From NCBI RefSeq assembly GCF_016481285.1, contig NZ_JAENBP010000001.1, positions 248,001-312,000 of the forward strand: a DNA stretch of 64,000 nucleotides, given 5' to 3'. The first letter of the stretch is position 1, and each line of letters opens with the position of its first letter. This DNA is from Streptococcus zalophi (GTDB taxonomy: Bacteria; Bacillota; Bacilli; Lactobacillales; Streptococcaceae). Under the pieces are notes generated by a model. The model was not told the DNA's origin and ran no database searches. It worked only from the letters and a program-made list of their open reading frames with translations. Shown piece by piece: positions 25,733 through 34,076 of the stretch. The position numbers were made by a program, and so were the translations under genes.

Positions 25733-26428
25733 TTATTTTTTATCGACAACCTTGAATTCAATATCATCTTCATTTAAAACAACATCAATATTTCTATCTG
25801 AGTCTAAATTAATAACTTGTTCTAAAGATTGCTCAGCATGTTCTATTACATTGTTTTTCTTTTCGTCTAGTACATATTCTGATGTTTTATAAATCGTTTC
25901 TTTTGTTTTTTCACTCAAAAACTCTTGAGCTTTGGTACCTGATGTAAAAACATCAACAACTTTATCTGCAACACCATTACTTTGCTTAGAAATAGTAATA
26001 TCTCCTTCTTGCTGAGAATCCACTTCAATGACCAATTTTTTATTGAAAGTTAATTCATTATTTTCAATGTTAATGTTACTAGAACTAACATCATTCAAGT
26101 CTATTTTAAATTCTGTTTTTACAGGAATATCAACTACTAAACTTCTACCAACAAAGACTTTTGTAATTGGTTTTGTCCAGTCTGGCCAATCTTTTAGGTT
26201 TTCATTTTCAAATTTTTGATTTCGAGTAGTTTTTACATCAGCATCAGCGACAACTAATTTTGTTTGTCTTGAAAATCGTTCAATAACAAATTCATATTCT
26301 GCACTATTAGTTCCATTAAACATACTCATTATAGAATTTCTAAATGCAAACAATAATCCTCCAATTAAAACGATTATAATAGCTAAAGCTAATAATTTAT
26401 TAGCTATAAATTTTCCTAAAACTTTCAT
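25733..26428 (-). CDS. DUF4230 domain-containing membrane-anchored protein
   Basis: 231 residues: a short basic N-terminus, one membrane helix at about residues 12-29, then a soluble region, probably outside. The segment FVGRSLVVDIPVKTEFKID followed by alternating strands (about 93-135) and the later paired helices look like the DUF4230 family, whose function is unknown. It is transcribed alone, divergently from the AMP-forming ligase, from a TTGATA-17-TATAAT promoter covered by a 28-base AT-only palindrome. The pair lies between ecsA and hit, which are neighbours in related genomes as I recall them. Confidence 0.65.
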   Translation of the reverse strand: MKVLGKFIANKLLALAIIIVLIGGLLFAFRNSIMSMFNGTNSAEYEFVIERFSRQTKLVVADADVKTTRNQKFENENLKDWPDWTKPITKVFVGRSLVVDIPVKTEFKIDLNDVSSSNINIENNELTFNKKLVIEVDSQQEGDITISKQSNGVADKVVDVFTSGTKAQEFLSEKTKETIYKTSEYVLDEKKNNVIEHAEQSLEQVINLDSDRNIDVVLNEDDIEFKVVDKK

Positions 26429-26468
26429 TTTTTCTCCTTTTCTTTATATTGTTTGTGATTCTTAATAC

Positions 26469-26507
26469 AATATAATTTATTATAATAAATTATATTATAA
26501 ATATCAA
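26469..26507 (-). promoter_or_regulatory. Promoter of the DUF4230 gene with a 28-bp palindrome
   Basis: On minus: TTGATA (26502-26507), 17-base spacer, TATAAT (26479-26484). A perfect palindrome of 28 bases, all A/T, spans 26469-26496 and therefore covers the -10 and most of the spacer. It is either an operator or a cruciform/terminator-like AT element. Confidence 0.6.
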
Positions 26508-26593
26508 TATATTATAATGCTTTTTGTTATTAAATTCACTACATTTTTAACTCATTATGATATACTAAAAATAAAAAAGAAAGCGAGCAAAAT

Positions 26594-28141
26594 ATGGTAA
26601 CTGAAATTTCTTATCATCCCTTAAACCTTTACACACAATTCAAAAATGCCGCAGATAAAACTCCTGATGTTCCTATCATTTTGGACACACCTTTTGTGAG
26701 TTTCCCTGAGTTAGGTGAAAAGAATACCTACAAGTCTGTTCATGAAGCCATCTTAAAACGTGCTTATCAATTAGGTAATTTAGGTCTTAAAAAAGAAGAT
26801 TTTATCGTTATTTATAAAAGTTCTGCTGTTGACACCTATTTTTTAGCAGTAGCTGCAACTTATCTAGGTGCTATTCCTGTCATGGTTTCTCATCATTTAT
26901 CTGCTAGAGTCCTTGATGTTTTTGCTGAACGTCTTGAAAAATCATGGTTCCTATACGATGAAGAAACAAAAGAACGTGTCTTTGAAATGGCTACCACAGT
27001 GCCTGTTCACAAGCTATCCATCAAAGAGTTGGTTGATGCCGCTAGTGATTTTGTATCCTCAACACTTCTACCTGAAGACGTTATCCAATACATGACTCAC
27101 ACCTCAGGCACCACTGGTGTACCAAAATTAATTTGTCATTCAGCACAATCTATGGGATGGCGTGTGGCATGGCAAGAAACTATTTTTGAAAAAATGGCGA
27201 AAAAGGGACTTTTGGCTTTTCATATCTCACCTGTTCATTCCAGATATAACATCGGCTTTAGTTCTGCGATTGAACTGGGATTTCCTTTAATGCCTTTATC
27301 TTCTGCCAAAAAAGATAATGTTAGTCAGATGCTTCATAGATACCAACCAATGGCTCTAGAAACTCACCCTAACAATTTTATTCAATGGGCAAGATTTGCA
27401 AAAAAGGAACCTTCCATTTTTAGCTCGGTTCGTTATTACCACTCTACTTTTGATGCGATTAATCTTGGTACATTAGAAACATTTTTAACCGCTTCTCACA
27501 ATCAAAATCCTGTCTTTATGCAAGTTTATGGCCAAAGTGAATGTGGGCCTATGATTTTAAGATATCACCGACTAGATACTATTCACCAAACCAACGGTCG
27601 TGACATGGGAGTTGGCTTAAAAGGTTATACAACTGCTCGCATTACTGATGAAAAAGGAAATGAACTCCCCCAAGGAGAAAATGGTCATATTCAACTTTAT
27701 TCAAAAGGACGAGCTCTTACTTACTACAAAGAAGATGAACGCTTTAAAGAAAATGTTTATGGCGACTGGTGGGATAGTGGTGATTATGGTTGTTTGACAC
27801 CTGAAGGTACTTTATTATTAAAAGATCGTCAAGTTGACCTTATTAAAACCATTGATAGCAATCTTGCCATTGAAGATTTTCTATTAGACAAATTATCTTT
27901 CTTAGATGAAGTGATTATTGTCCGTGACAAAGATGATCAACCTCAACCAATTTTGGCTGTCTCAAATGAAGCTGAAATGGATTGGGATGCTTGGTGGCAT
28001 GCTGTTAATGATTTGCCTTTACTCAATGAACCAATTATTATGGCTTTTGATGATATTCCAAGAACGGCTACCATGAAAGTGCAACGATTGAAGATTGAAA
28101 GAGAACTCAAACACCGTCATTTACAAGACATTTACGATTAA
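26594..28141 (+). CDS. AMP-forming acyl-acid ligase (ANL superfamily), substrate unknown
   Basis: 515 residues with a complete adenylation core: phosphate-binding HTSGTTGVPK at about 169-178, YGQSECGP at 312-319, the ATP ribose motif WDSGDYG at about 393-399, hinge DRQVDLIK at 411-418 and the catalytic Lys in RTATMKVQR at 495. These belong to acyl-CoA synthetases, fatty acyl-AMP ligases and related enzymes. No carrier protein, reductase or thioesterase is next to it, so acyl-CoA formation or free-acid activation is as far as sequence goes. Extended -10 TGATATACT (26558-26566). Divergent from the DUF4230 gene. Perhaps acquired, as it is not part of the usual ecs-hit neighbourhood. Confidence 0.85.
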   Translation: MVTEISYHPLNLYTQFKNAADKTPDVPIILDTPFVSFPELGEKNTYKSVHEAILKRAYQLGNLGLKKEDFIVIYKSSAVDTYFLAVAATYLGAIPVMVSHHLSARVLDVFAERLEKSWFLYDEETKERVFEMATTVPVHKLSIKELVDAASDFVSSTLLPEDVIQYMTHTSGTTGVPKLICHSAQSMGWRVAWQETIFEKMAKKGLLAFHISPVHSRYNIGFSSAIELGFPLMPLSSAKKDNVSQMLHRYQPMALETHPNNFIQWARFAKKEPSIFSSVRYYHSTFDAINLGTLETFLTASHNQNPVFMQVYGQSECGPMILRYHRLDTIHQTNGRDMGVGLKGYTTARITDEKGNELPQGENGHIQLYSKGRALTYYKEDERFKENVYGDWWDSGDYGCLTPEGTLLLKDRQVDLIKTIDSNLAIEDFLLDKLSFLDEVIIVRDKDDQPQPILAVSNEAEMDWDAWWHAVNDLPLLNEPIIMAFDDIPRTATMKVQRLKIERELKHRHLQDIYD

Positions 28142-28147
28142 AAAGAC

Positions 28148-28174
28148 AAGGCAATGGATGATACCCATTGCCTT
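28148..28174 (+). terminator. Hairpin after the AMP-forming ligase
   Basis: AAGGCAATGG / CCATTGCCTT stem with a seven-base loop, 7 bases after the stop; no real T run follows, so it is a weak terminator or an mRNA end-stabilising hairpin. Confidence 0.5.
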
Positions 28175-28263
28175 ACCTCTAATCTCTCATTATAATCATA
28201 ATCACCCTTATTTTAGAGAATTTTTGTTATACTATTAGTAAATTCTATTGTTAGGAGAATGAT

Positions 28264-28683
28264 ATGGAAAATTGTATTTTTTGTAAAATTGTTTCTGGAG
28301 ACATTCCTTCAAGTAAAGTTTATGAGGATGATGATGTCTTGGCTTTTTTAGATATTTCTCAAGCAACCAACGGTCATACCTTGGTCATTCCTAAAAAACA
28401 CGTTAGAAATGTGCTTGAAATGGATGAAGCTACTGCTGAAACTGTTTTTTCCAGAGTTCCCAAATTAGCTCGTGCCATCAAAAAAGCTACAGGAGCCCAA
28501 GGATTAAATATTATCAATAATAATGAAGAAGCCGCTGGGCAAACAGTTTTTCATGCTCATATCCACCTTCTCCCAAGATATCAAGAAGGAGATGAATTCA
28601 ACTTTCAATTTGTGCAACATGAACCTGATTTTGCTAAACTAGCAGAATTAGCAACAACCATTCAAAAAGAGGTAAATGAATGA
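28264..28683 (+). CDS. hit: HIT family nucleotide-binding hydrolase
   Basis: 139-residue histidine-triad protein, probably a purine nucleoside phosphoramidase or dinucleotide hydrolase in the cytosol. Seen: the Zn-like CIFCKIVSGDIPSSKVYED start, the GHTLVIPKKH strand, and the triad HAHIHLLPRY near residues 99-108. TAGGAG is the ribosome site. The stop overlaps the start of the next gene (ATGA). It lies on the opposite strand from ecsAB, as in other Firmicutes, but displaced by two genes. Confidence 0.95.
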   Translation: MENCIFCKIVSGDIPSSKVYEDDDVLAFLDISQATNGHTLVIPKKHVRNVLEMDEATAETVFSRVPKLARAIKKATGAQGLNIINNNEEAAGQTVFHAHIHLLPRYQEGDEFNFQFVQHEPDFAKLAELATTIQKEVNE

Positions 28684-28955
28684 AAATAAGAACATTTTTA
28701 ATAAGTGCAGCGTTAGGTTTTTACGCCTATACTGTCTATCAAAATCGTTTCCAAATTAAAAAAGAAGCTAATGAAATGGAAGATTTGTGGACAGCTGGTG
28801 AAAAAAATCTAAAAAAAATTAAACAACAATTAGAGACCATAAAAATTGAAAAAGAACAACTAGATGAGGTCACTCACAACCTAAAAGATAAATTAGAAGG
28901 CTTTAAGCAAGAAACTCAAACACACATTGAAGATATTAAAAAGATAATATCATAA
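28680..28955 (+). CDS. Small membrane-anchored coiled-coil protein
   Basis: 91 residues: N-terminal hydrophobic stretch at about 6-17 (FLISAALGFYAYTVY), then a Lys/Glu-rich helix with heptad-like spacing (about 30-90) that should form a coiled coil, resembling YtxH-type small proteins. Its ATG overlaps the hit stop, so it is co-translated with hit. A bidirectional terminator follows immediately. Streptococci commonly keep such a gene after hit. Function unknown. Confidence 0.8.
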   Translation: MKIRTFLISAALGFYAYTVYQNRFQIKKEANEMEDLWTAGEKNLKKIKQQLETIKIEKEQLDEVTHNLKDKLEGFKQETQTHIEDIKKIIS

Positions 28956-28981
28956 AAAACCGACATTACTGTCGGTTTTTT
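28954..28981. terminator. Bidirectional terminator between the hit and brpA units
   Basis: AACCGACA / TGTCGGTT stem with flanking A and T runs, serving both convergent transcripts. Confidence 0.88.
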
Positions 28982-28983
28982 AT

Positions 28984-30072
28984 TTAATAACTTTCCACAG
29001 GAAGTGTTTCATCATTGTATAGGGAGTAATCTTCGGTATTATAGGTAACTCCAAAATCATACTGGGCAACATTTTCATAAAGAATAGCTGTTGTGTTCAC
29101 TTCTGTCACTTCTTCTAACTCTAGCTCTCTTCTAATATTATTCTGGATTTCAAGCAAGTGTTCAGCCGTTACAATCTGATAACTAATCCCGTTTATCATG
29201 GCATCTTCCCCACGTAACTGATAACTCTCAATATTTTGGATGGCATCTTTATAGCCGAGAAGGCTAGGAATTGTTTGTGGGCTAATTTCAATATCTGTTT
29301 GAACATTATCACTGACTGCTGATAAAATTTTACGGTAACTACTAATACCATCAAGAGCTAATATTTTTTTAATAACCTTTTGAATGACTTCTCTTTGTCG
29401 TTTTTGACGTCCATAGTCTCCTTCAGGATCATCATAGCGCATTCTTGCATAAACGAGAGCCTGATCACCGTTAATTTTGTGGGTTCCAGGTTCAACTGTT
29501 GACGTAAAATCAGGTTCTTGTTCTTCAATCGAAATAGGAAAATCAAATGAGTTTGTGACAGTAATACCATCAACCACATCAACTAATTGCACAAGACCTT
29601 CCATATTGATTTGCATGTAATTATCAATAGTGATTCCTAGCATATCTTGAACAGTCATAATCGCCATAGGAGCTTCTCCTGAAGCATAGGCTGCATTTAA
29701 TTTAGCTTCAACACCTGTTTGAGGATTATCTTCTGGTCCGCTAAGAGCAATCAGGATATCACGCTCTAAACTGGTAATGGTTGTTCTATTAGTATTAGGA
29801 TTAATAGTGACGAGAATTATGGTGTCACTATTACCTTCCCATTTAGAAGTTCGCCCAGCAGAACCCGTGTCTACTCCCATTAATAAGATAGAAAAAGGTT
29901 CTGTTTGTTTTATCGCTTGACTAGTTTCCTCAGAGGTTTTATATTCCTTAAAGGTTTTTGATAAGGTATCCGTTGAAAAATTAAAAGCTGATGTCGTATA
30001 GACACCAATAGCAATCACGCTTGTGATGATAATGGCGCTTAGCATTAAAAAGATTTTTTTCCCAATTGTCAT
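28984..30072 (-). CDS. brpA: LytR-CpsA-Psr (LCP) family cell-envelope protein, BrpA-like
   Basis: 362-residue membrane protein with an extracytoplasmic LCP domain. LCP proteins move lipid-linked glycopolymers (teichoic acid, capsule, rhamnan) onto peptidoglycan. Seen: a membrane helix at about residues 8-28, then the LCP core with LLMGVDTGSAGRTSKWEGNS, SDTIILVTINP and TSLERDILIAL, and YARMRYDDPEGDYGRQKRQ, which supply the conserved Arg/Asp residues. The tsaE-GNAT-brpA order matches the S. mutans brpA locus as I remember it, the basis for the symbol. Other LCP paralogs are likely elsewhere. Confidence 0.88.
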   Translation of the reverse strand: MTIGKKIFLMLSAIIITSVIAIGVYTTSAFNFSTDTLSKTFKEYKTSEETSQAIKQTEPFSILLMGVDTGSAGRTSKWEGNSDTIILVTINPNTNRTTITSLERDILIALSGPEDNPQTGVEAKLNAAYASGEAPMAIMTVQDMLGITIDNYMQINMEGLVQLVDVVDGITVTNSFDFPISIEEQEPDFTSTVEPGTHKINGDQALVYARMRYDDPEGDYGRQKRQREVIQKVIKKILALDGISSYRKILSAVSDNVQTDIEISPQTIPSLLGYKDAIQNIESYQLRGEDAMINGISYQIVTAEHLLEIQNNIRRELELEEVTEVNTTAILYENVAQYDFGVTYNTEDYSLYNDETLPVESY

Positions 30073-30081
30073 CTTATTATT

Positions 30082-30603
30082 TTAATCTATCAGTTTACCC
30101 ATCAGGTAAACATCAAGAAATTCTCCATTCTTTGTTTTGGCACCTCTTTGTTTGGTACCTTCTATTATGAAACCATATTTTTGATACAAATGAATTGCAA
30201 CTACATTTCTTTTTTGAACTGTTAATTCTAATCTCTTAAGCTGACTATGATGTTCTGCCCAGTCTATGGCTTCTTCCATTAAGAGATGTCCCAAGCCATA
30301 ACCTTGATAATTCTCATCAACAACGATAAATACTTCGCCAATATGGCTAACTCTGTCGTGAGAATCATTACTAATATTAACTAGACCAATAATGCCTTGA
30401 GGAGTTTTAGCCAATAAACACAATTTGTTTTGAGTAGCAAGACTATCTTCAATAAAATGAGTCATTTCAAACAAAGACATCTGAATACCAGTCTCATCAA
30501 GTGTCATATAGTCTGTTTGCTTACCAACACGATTTAAAAAAGTAATAAGTGCTTGCGCATCTGTCGTTTGGGCAAGAGAAAAGTCAATCTCAACTTTTGG
30601 CAT
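30082..30603 (-). CDS. GNAT family N-acetyltransferase
   Basis: 173-residue acetyl-CoA-dependent acyltransferase. Seen: the GNAT fold with the acetyl-CoA loop DENYQGYGLGHLLMEEAI at about residues 94-111 (Q/RxxGxG/A type), a beta-bulge LTVQKRN and a C-terminal IHLYQKYGFIIEGTK. This resembles RimI/RimJ/YjcK-like members, but the target amine (protein, antibiotic or polyamine) cannot be told. Its start overlaps the end of tsaE by 14 bases and it precedes brpA by 9, so the three form one operon. Confidence 0.88.
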   Translation of the reverse strand: MPKVEIDFSLAQTTDAQALITFLNRVGKQTDYMTLDETGIQMSLFEMTHFIEDSLATQNKLCLLAKTPQGIIGLVNISNDSHDRVSHIGEVFIVVDENYQGYGLGHLLMEEAIDWAEHHSQLKRLELTVQKRNVVAIHLYQKYGFIIEGTKQRGAKTKNGEFLDVYLMGKLID

Positions 30604-31039
30604 TTAAAATTGCCTCCAAACGCTGAGCTGCTATTGGACCGTTGGCTGATAAGACTAGTTGTCTACCATCAGTAGTTTTACTAATCGTAATTTCCAAATA
30701 ATCATTAGGCAAATCATCCTTAATCAACTCTCCCCATTCAATGACTGTCACACCATCACCATAGACAAAATCATCTAAATCAATTGATTCAGAATCACCA
30801 CCAATTCGGTAAACATCTAAATGGTATAAAGGAAGGCGTCCCTCATATTCTCTAACAATTGTATAAGTCGGACTTTTAATCATCTGGCTAATCTCTAAAC
30901 CTTTGGCTATTCCCTTAGTTAGAGTTGTTTTTCCTGACCCCAACTCACCTGTTAAAATAATCAGATCATTTTTTTGTAATTGTTGTCCAATTCGTTGGCC
31001 AATTGTAATTAATTCTGCTTCATTTTTTGTATCAAACAT
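30590..31039 (-). CDS. tsaE: tRNA threonylcarbamoyladenosine biosynthesis protein TsaE
   Basis: 149-residue P-loop ATPase that works with TsaB-TsaD to form t6A37 in ANN-decoding tRNAs. Seen: Walker A GELGSGKTTLTKG near residues 35-47, SPTYTIV near 58, the YHLDVYRI strand and the VTVIEWGE motif. First gene of tsaE-GNAT-brpA. The start at 31039 is adopted; upstream the sequence is AT-rich without another gene. Confidence 0.95.
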   Translation of the reverse strand: MFDTKNEAELITIGQRIGQQLQKNDLIILTGELGSGKTTLTKGIAKGLEISQMIKSPTYTIVREYEGRLPLYHLDVYRIGGDSESIDLDDFVYGDGVTVIEWGELIKDDLPNDYLEITISKTTDGRQLVLSANGPIAAQRLEAILNAKS

Positions 31040-31141
31040 AGAAACATTATATCAAAAAATTAAAAGAACAACCAACTTTAATAGAAAAGAAAACTAATAT
31101 TAGCAAAGAAAGGGATTTCATAAATTTATTTTATCATAAAC

Positions 31142-31187
31142 AAAAAAAGTATTTACTAATAATCCCTAGGGAGTAAAAGTAAACACT
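31142..31187 (-). terminator. Terminator of the NCS2 permease gene
   Basis: On minus, AGTGTTTACT pairs with AGTAAATACT (one G-U), with an inner ACTCC/GGGAT stem around CCCTAGGG, followed by TTTTTTTG. Confidence 0.8.
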
Positions 31188-31204
31188 CTTAAAAAAATTT
31201 CTTC

Positions 31205-32626
31205 CTATAATATAGTCAAACTAATAAAATTTAAAATAAAGAGAAAATCAAGAATCCAAATAATTGGATGAACATCTTTTGCTTGACCTTTAAAAATTTT
31301 AGCGACAGTATAGAAGATGAAACCAGCAGCAATCCCTTGAGTAATACTATAAGTGAATCCCATAAAAATAGAGGTAAAGAAGGCTGGAATAGCTTCACTC
31401 ATATCATCCCACTTGATTTTTTTCATGCTGGCAAGCATCATAATACCAACAATAATAAGAATTGGTGCTGTCGCAGCAGAAGGAACAATTGCGAGTAATG
31501 GACTAAAGAGACTTGAAACACTAAATAAGAGGGCAACTACTAAAGCAGTAAGACCAGTACGACCACCTGCACCAATACCTGCTGCACTTTCAATATAAGT
31601 GGTTACATTTGAAGTACCAGCAATTGCACCAACGGTTGTACCAACAAGATCCGAAAAGAGTGCTTTGTCTAATTCATGAGTCACACCGGCTTCATCATCA
31701 GAAACAACAATACCCACTTTTTCACCAGTTCCAATAAGAGTACCAATTGTATCAAAAATATCTGTTAATGAAAAAGCTAAGATGGCTAAAAGTACTTCAG
31801 GAATTCTTGCAGCATCTGCAAAAAGTGATCCCAAGCCTTGGCTACCTAATGCTGCACCAAAAACAACTTTAAGATCAGCAAAAGCAGCGCCAATATTATT
31901 TGATGCAAAGTCAATTTGTGAAAGATTAACAACACCAGCAAAAATAGCGATGATAGTGGTAAAAATAATGGATAGCATAACGCCACCTTTAATGTTTTTA
32001 ATGACAAAAAAGGCAGTAATAAAGATACCAATAATAGCAACAATAACTTTAGGATCAGTAAATAAGACTAAACTTGGAACAATAGAAGAATTTGAAACAA
32101 TCGTTGCTCCTCCTTCTTGAGCTCCCTCACCAATAGCTATATAGTTCCCTGGATCTGTGGTAAAGGTTAATAAACCAGCATTTTTAATTCCTACATAAGC
32201 TAGGAAAATACCAATCCCACCAGAAATAGCATATTTTAAACTTTGAGGAATAGAATTGATAATGGCTTTTCTAATTTTAGTTAGAGTAATGATGACTGAA
32301 ATAATCCCACAAAGAAAAACCATGGCTAAAGCTTCTTGCCAAGAATATCCTAGTGAAAAAACAATGGTATAGGTAAAAAAGGCATTTAATCCCATACCAG
32401 GCGCTTGAGCATATGGTAAATTAGCATAAAGAGCCATCATTAAGGTTCCTGCAACAGCTCCGATAATTGTTGCAAGAAATACACCTTGAGCAGGCATACC
32501 TGTTTGACTAAGCATGGCTGGATTGACAAATAAGATATAACTCATTGCAAAGAAAGTTGTCAAACCGGCAACAACCTCTGTACGAACAGTCGTATTGTTC
32601 TCTTTTAGCTTAAAAAACTTTTCCAT
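31205..32626 (-). CDS. NCS2 family purine (guanine/hypoxanthine or adenine) permease, AzgA/PbuG type
   Basis: 473-residue transporter with about 12-14 membrane segments taking up purine bases. Seen: the N-terminal FFKLKENNTTVRTEVVAGLT segment and MSYILFVNP, PYAQAPGMGLNAFF near residues 70-83, SLTDIFDTIGTLIGTGE near 286-302 and GTSNVTTYIESAAGIGAGGRTG near 334-355, signatures of the AzgA/PbuG branch rather than uracil or xanthine carriers. Single-gene transcript. Two degenerate PurR-box-like sequences lie in its promoter region; no purine riboswitch is seen. Confidence 0.92.
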   Translation of the reverse strand: MEKFFKLKENNTTVRTEVVAGLTTFFAMSYILFVNPAMLSQTGMPAQGVFLATIIGAVAGTLMMALYANLPYAQAPGMGLNAFFTYTIVFSLGYSWQEALAMVFLCGIISVIITLTKIRKAIINSIPQSLKYAISGGIGIFLAYVGIKNAGLLTFTTDPGNYIAIGEGAQEGGATIVSNSSIVPSLVLFTDPKVIVAIIGIFITAFFVIKNIKGGVMLSIIFTTIIAIFAGVVNLSQIDFASNNIGAAFADLKVVFGAALGSQGLGSLFADAARIPEVLLAILAFSLTDIFDTIGTLIGTGEKVGIVVSDDEAGVTHELDKALFSDLVGTTVGAIAGTSNVTTYIESAAGIGAGGRTGLTALVVALLFSVSSLFSPLLAIVPSAATAPILIIVGIMMLASMKKIKWDDMSEAIPAFFTSIFMGFTYSITQGIAAGFIFYTVAKIFKGQAKDVHPIIWILDFLFILNFISLTIL

Positions 32627-32645
32627 TTTTTATTAAATCTCCTTT

Positions 32646-32693
32646 ATTTACGAACGATAGATATATAATATAATAAAAAAGTTCATTTTTCAA
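32646..32693 (-). promoter_or_regulatory. NCS2 permease promoter with degenerate PurBox-like sequences
   Basis: TTGAAA (32688-32693), 17-base spacer, TATTAT (32665-32670). ATTTACGAACGAT (32646-32658, plus strand) differs from the PurBox consensus AWWWCCGAACWWT at two positions, and a weaker inverted copy around TGAAC lies near 32680-32690. PurR control is plausible only. Confidence 0.4.
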
Positions 32694-32803
32694 TACTTTT
32701 TTCAAATCTTTTCACTAAAGATTGTTCTTAAAAGAGGAAAGACTTCTTTAGAATCATAGACCTCTTTCTTCCTATTCTATCATTTATTTGATATAATACA
32801 CAC

Positions 32804-33616
32804 ATGATTAAAAAAGTAATAGCTATTGATTTGGATGGGACTCTCTTACGTAGTGATAATACGATATCAGATTACACTATCCAAACGATTAAAAAAATTA
32901 AAGCTTTAGGGCATCATATTATCATCACAACTGGTAGACCATCATTTATGTCAATTGACTACTATAATATGTTAGAGCTTGACACACCAATGATTAATTT
33001 CAATGGTGCTCTAACATATATCCCTGGAAAAAAATGGGAATTCGAGCATACTGTTCGAATTGATAAAAAATACCTCTTTGAAGTTTTAAAATGTCAAGAA
33101 GACTTTGAAGCAGATTTTATTGCTAGCCAATATCGTAAAAACTTCTTTATTGCACTTAATAATGATAGTGATGTTAATCCTGAACTTTTTGGTGTTAAAA
33201 AATTTTTAGACCATATGTTTTTGATTCCTAATAAAATCACTAAAGATCCTAATGCTCTTTTGATGCAGACACGCGCTGAAGATCGTTATGCTTTAGCAAA
33301 AGAAATCAAACAGTATTTCAACTATGAACTTGAAGTAGATTCTTGGGGTGGGCCATTCCATATTCTTGAATTTTCACCAAAAGGTATTAATAAAGCCTAT
33401 GCCTTAAAGTACTTATTAAACGTATTAAATATATCAAAAGAACACCTCATTGCATTTGGTGATGAGCATAATGATATTGAAATGATTGATTTTGCACCAA
33501 CTAGCTATGCTATGAAAAATGCAACATCATTACTCTTACCTCATGCCAGTAAACAATTGGATGAAACTAACGATGAAGATGGTGTGGCTAAGCAATTAGA
33601 AAAACTATTCTTTTAG
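32804..33616 (+). CDS. Cof-type HAD-IIB phosphatase
   Basis: 270-residue sugar-phosphate phosphatase-like protein. Seen: nucleophile motif AIDLDGTLLRSDN near residues 7-19, ITTGRPS near 41-47, Lys in the FSPKGINKAYAL block near 194-205 and metal motif GDEHNDIEMID near 219-229. It lies upstream of the mannose/glucose PTS operon but is separated from it by a terminator, so a sugar-phosphate detoxifying role is only suggested by position. Distinct from the Cof paralog at 11942. Confidence 0.88.
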   Translation: MIKKVIAIDLDGTLLRSDNTISDYTIQTIKKIKALGHHIIITTGRPSFMSIDYYNMLELDTPMINFNGALTYIPGKKWEFEHTVRIDKKYLFEVLKCQEDFEADFIASQYRKNFFIALNNDSDVNPELFGVKKFLDHMFLIPNKITKDPNALLMQTRAEDRYALAKEIKQYFNYELEVDSWGGPFHILEFSPKGINKAYALKYLLNVLNISKEHLIAFGDEHNDIEMIDFAPTSYAMKNATSLLLPHASKQLDETNDEDGVAKQLEKLFF

Positions 33617-33632
33617 TTAATTATTATCATAC

Positions 33633-33676
33633 AAGTATCTCTAATTCATAGATTGAGGTACTTTTTTGTTTTTTCT
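33633..33676 (+). terminator. Terminator of the Cof phosphatase gene
   Basis: AAGTATCTCTAAT pairs (with G-U and a bulge) with ATTGAGGTACTT, followed by TTTTTTGTTTTTT. Confidence 0.8.
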
Positions 33677-33970
33677 AATCTTATCAAAAATGTTTCTAAA
33701 AGTTCTTTTACAAACGATTAAAAACATTTTAAACCAATTTCAACCATTTCTTTATGGTTTTAACTATGAAAATTCCATGGAAATCGTCATTTTTTTAATA
33801 ATTATCTTAAAAATTTATTTTTTAGATCACAATATTTATTTTGATAAAACCTTACAGATAAGCATTTTTTTGCTGTGAAAATAATGAAAACAATCGTTTT
33901 TGTTTATTTTAATTTTATTTTGATTGTATTTGATAACTTATAAAATTAGCTTGTTTTTGCTAATTCAAGT
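33677..33970. other. AT-rich non-coding gap upstream of manL
   Basis: About 290 bases between the Cof terminator and the man promoter. A short open frame here starts in the terminator T run and lacks a ribosome site, so I reject it. I see poly-T tracts and an AAAAC/GTTTT repeat near 33886-33900, but no gene. Confidence 0.5.
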
Positions 33971-33973
33971 CTC

Positions 33974-34002
33974 TTGCTTTTTAGTTGTAAACGTTTTACA
34001 AT
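33974..34002 (+). promoter_or_regulatory. manLMN promoter with overlapping CcpA cre-like site
   Basis: TTGCTT (33974-33979), 17-base spacer, TACAAT (33997-34002). The near-palindrome TGTAAACGTTTTACA (33986-34000) fills the spacer and -10. It keeps the TGTAAACG half and central CG of a cre, but is one base longer than the canonical 14-mer, so CcpA binding is likely but not certain. Confidence 0.65.
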
Positions 34003-34030
34003 GTATATGTTCTTGAATTTCTTTGGGATA

Positions 34031-34076
34031 AATAAGAGTCGCCTTCAATTTGTTTAGATCGGAGATTACTCTTATT
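34031..34076 (+). ncRNA. Long-loop hairpin in the manL leader
   Basis: AATAAGAGT (34031-34039) and ACTCTTATT (34068-34076) are exact complements separated by 28 bases, in the roughly 105-base leader and ending 40 bases before manL. No U run follows, so it is not a terminator. Confidence 0.5.

Noticed and set aside
32627..32800. Possible purine riboswitch before the NCS2 permease
   Set aside because: No conserved purine-aptamer core (paired loops with TATA and TTTCTA-like junctions) could be recognised, and the leader is too short.
33666..33878. Open frame of 70 codons in the gap upstream of manL
   Set aside because: It starts with TTG inside the T run of a terminator, has no ribosome site and encodes only Phe/Ile/Leu-rich AT-driven sequence.
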